Source: Alphaproteobacteria bacterium
GTDB lineage: Bacteria; Pseudomonadota; Alphaproteobacteria; Rhodospirillales; Rhodospirillaceae
Reading direction: 5' to 3'
Length of the DNA: 8,394 nt
Assembly (NCBI GenBank): GCA_015228695.1
Contig: JADGDA010000099.1
Location: forward strand, 1-8,394
Under the pieces are notes generated by a model, which made no database searches, had not been told where the DNA came from, and saw nothing but the letters and a program-made list of their open reading frames with translations. Shown here in pieces: positions 5,558-8,394 of the stretch (position 1 is the stretch's first letter; every line of letters starts with the position of its first letter). The position numbers and the translations under genes are program-made.

Positions 5558-7069
5558 TCATCCCGCGACGGTCTTGATCTCGGTCCCCGGCTGGAGGGAC
5601 TGGCCCGGTTTGAGGCCGTTGAGGAGCCGGAACCAGTCTCCGTTGAATTCCCCGAACGGCAGCCCGGCGGCCAGGGACTTGTCCGTGTCGTCCGGGCGGA
5701 CGGGGACCACGATCAGGCGCAGCGCGGCGACCTGCTTCGCCTCGGAGGGGGAGAGGGCGCGCAGGCTGTAGGTGGTCCGTTTCAGTTCCTCCGTCAGCCG
5801 GGCGGTTTCCGTCGTCGGAGTGAGGAAGGCGAAGCGGTAGACGCTGTCCGGCTCGCGCCGCGCCGCGACCAGACGCAGGTCGACGGTCCCCCGGGTGCGG
5901 GTTTGCACCCGGGTCGCGCCGGTGGCCGCTTCCATTCCGTTGATGGAGAGGGTCTCGACGGAGCGGAGGGTTTCGCCCGCCGCCCATTCCTCCACCAGAT
6001 AGCGGTTGACCGGGCCGGGCCGCTTCATCGGGGCGATGTCGAAGGTGATGACGGCGCCGGCGGAACTCTTCGCGACCACGTTCCTGTCGTTGTTGCTCAG
6101 GACGAATCCGTCGGGAACGGTGAATTCGAAGCGCAGTTCGGGATGGACGAAGCGGGTCCCCTTGACGACCCCCTGTGTCGGATCATCGCCGAAGGCCAAG
6201 CCGTTGATCCGCGCCAGATACTCCGCGCGGCCGACTTTCGGATTGGCCTGCCGGATGCCCTGGGACGCCTCAATCGCCTTTTGCACCCGGTCGATGGTAC
6301 GGGGGTGGGTGGCCATCATGTCGTACTCGTCCACGGACTCCTCGGGCCTTCCGTCCATCTTCGCCCTCACGATGCTGTGCTCGCGCAGGGTGGAGAGAAA
6401 CGCCCCCACGCCTCCGACGTCGTACCCGGCCCGCGCCAGATACCGCACGCCCAGCGTGTCCGCCTCCAGTTCCTGCTCGCGGGAGAACGCCTGGAGATAG
6501 ATGTTGGTCCCCATCTGGGCGAGGTCCCCGATGCCGCCGATCCCGACGATGGAGCCCGCGATCCCGAGGGCGGTCGCGCCGATGTTGCCCAGCACCGTCT
6601 GGCTGTGGCGCTCGGCGGAGTGGCGCGCGTTGACGTGGCCGACCTCGTGAGCCATGACGCCCGCCAGTTCGGCCTCGTTGTTGGCGAGGGCGAGCAGGCC
6701 CCGGGTGACGTAGATACGCCCGCCCGGCAGGGCCAGGGCGTTGACGACGGTGGAGTTGAGGATGGTGAAGGAATAGGGAAGACCCTGCAATTCCGAGACC
6801 TGGGCGAGGCGGCGGCCGATGTGCGTGACGTAGCCGGAAAGCCGCGCGTCGGCGTATTCGCCACCCATGCTTTTCAGGACCTTCGGATGCTCCTCGTCGC
6901 CGACCCTGATTTCCTCCTCCGGCGACATGAAGGCGGTGAAGCTGCTGCGTCCGGTGGCGGGATTGACCGAACAGGCGCCCAATCCGCACAGACATCCCGC
7001 CGCCGCGGCTCCGCCGAGAAACCGCCTGCGGCTCAGGGGGCCGCGTCCCGGAGGCATGAGGTTGTTCAT
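5558..7069 (-). CDS. M48 family zinc metalloprotease, Tat-exported lipoprotein
   Basis: Probable envelope protease, 503 residues from the ATG at 7069. The N-terminus is a twin-arginine signal, SRRRFLGG (13-20), a short Ala/Gly hydrophobic stretch, and a lipobox LGAC (30-33), so Cys33 should be lipidated after Tat export. The M48 domain follows: LPGGRIYVTRGLL (114-126), the zinc motif HEVGH (141-145), and FSREQELEAD (195-204) with Glu200 as the expected third zinc ligand. Residues about 165-180 are hydrophobic and Gly-rich. A further domain begins near 305 (PELRFEFTVPDGF), and the end has a LysM-like or repeat-like segment (FNGDWFRLLNGLKPGQ, 475-490). It resembles BepA/LoiP-type periplasmic proteases that act on outer membrane proteins; this exact role is inference. 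The start codon lies 2 bases after the purD stop, with a strong ribosome site inside purD. Confidence 0.93.
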   Translation of the reverse strand: MNNLMPPGRGPLSRRRFLGGAAAAGCLCGLGACSVNPATGRSSFTAFMSPEEEIRVGDEEHPKVLKSMGGEYADARLSGYVTHIGRRLAQVSELQGLPYSFTILNSTVVNALALPGGRIYVTRGLLALANNEAELAGVMAHEVGHVNARHSAERHSQTVLGNIGATALGIAGSIVGIGGIGDLAQMGTNIYLQAFSREQELEADTLGVRYLARAGYDVGGVGAFLSTLREHSIVRAKMDGRPEESVDEYDMMATHPRTIDRVQKAIEASQGIRQANPKVGRAEYLARINGLAFGDDPTQGVVKGTRFVHPELRFEFTVPDGFVLSNNDRNVVAKSSAGAVITFDIAPMKRPGPVNRYLVEEWAAGETLRSVETLSINGMEAATGATRVQTRTRGTVDLRLVAARREPDSVYRFAFLTPTTETARLTEELKRTTYSLRALSPSEAKQVAALRLIVVPVRPDDTDKSLAAGLPFGEFNGDWFRLLNGLKPGQSLQPGTEIKTVAG

Positions 7070-7071
7070 GT

Positions 7072-8394
<1,323 letters not shown>

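Overview
The window looks like chromosomal DNA of a GC-rich alphaproteobacterium, most likely in or near the Rhodospirillales. This rests on strong GC bias in third codon positions and on the style of several proteins: an alphaproteobacterial thermonuclease-like protein with GIxAPK in place of the catalytic GIDAPE, a proline iminopeptidase, and a Tat-exported M48 metalloprotease. The assignment is inference from protein style; no rRNA or other phylogenetic marker is present.

Left part (1-1757): ribF on the plus strand (riboflavin kinase/FAD synthetase) converges, with a 3-base gap, on a minus-strand gene for a secreted thermonuclease-fold protein. Between that gene and the next lies a 191-base divergent intergenic region (1758-1948). 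It holds a composite repeat: two exact 26-base copies at 27-base spacing, followed by a 57-base palindrome with 24-base arms and one mismatch. The element has no stop codon in the frame of the downstream gene, so it could be read as a protein extension.

Middle part (1949-3854): three plus-strand genes, proline iminopeptidase (pip), an unrecognised 96-residue protein with a good ribosome binding site, and a histidine phosphatase that overlaps it by one base (TAATG). They probably form one transcription unit. The phosphatase gene overlaps the end of the opposing operon by 8 bases.

Right part (3847-8394): a minus-strand cluster read purD -> M48 metalloprotease lipoprotein -> radical SAM protein, with gaps of 2 and about 25 bases, consistent with one operon. 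The radical SAM gene has a locally AT-rich core and a C-terminal pair of CxxC motifs, and is the least ordinary gene here. purD lacks its first 15 or so codons because the sequence runs into a 41-base C homopolymer and low-complexity bases, which looks like a bad contig end rather than biology.

Most of the window is housekeeping (flavin cofactors, purine synthesis) mixed with envelope proteolysis and accessory enzymes. No complete new system is evident. The features most worth attention are the ORF-compatible palindromic repeat, the radical SAM gene with its zinc-ribbon-like tail, and the thermonuclease-fold protein lacking the usual catalytic glutamate.
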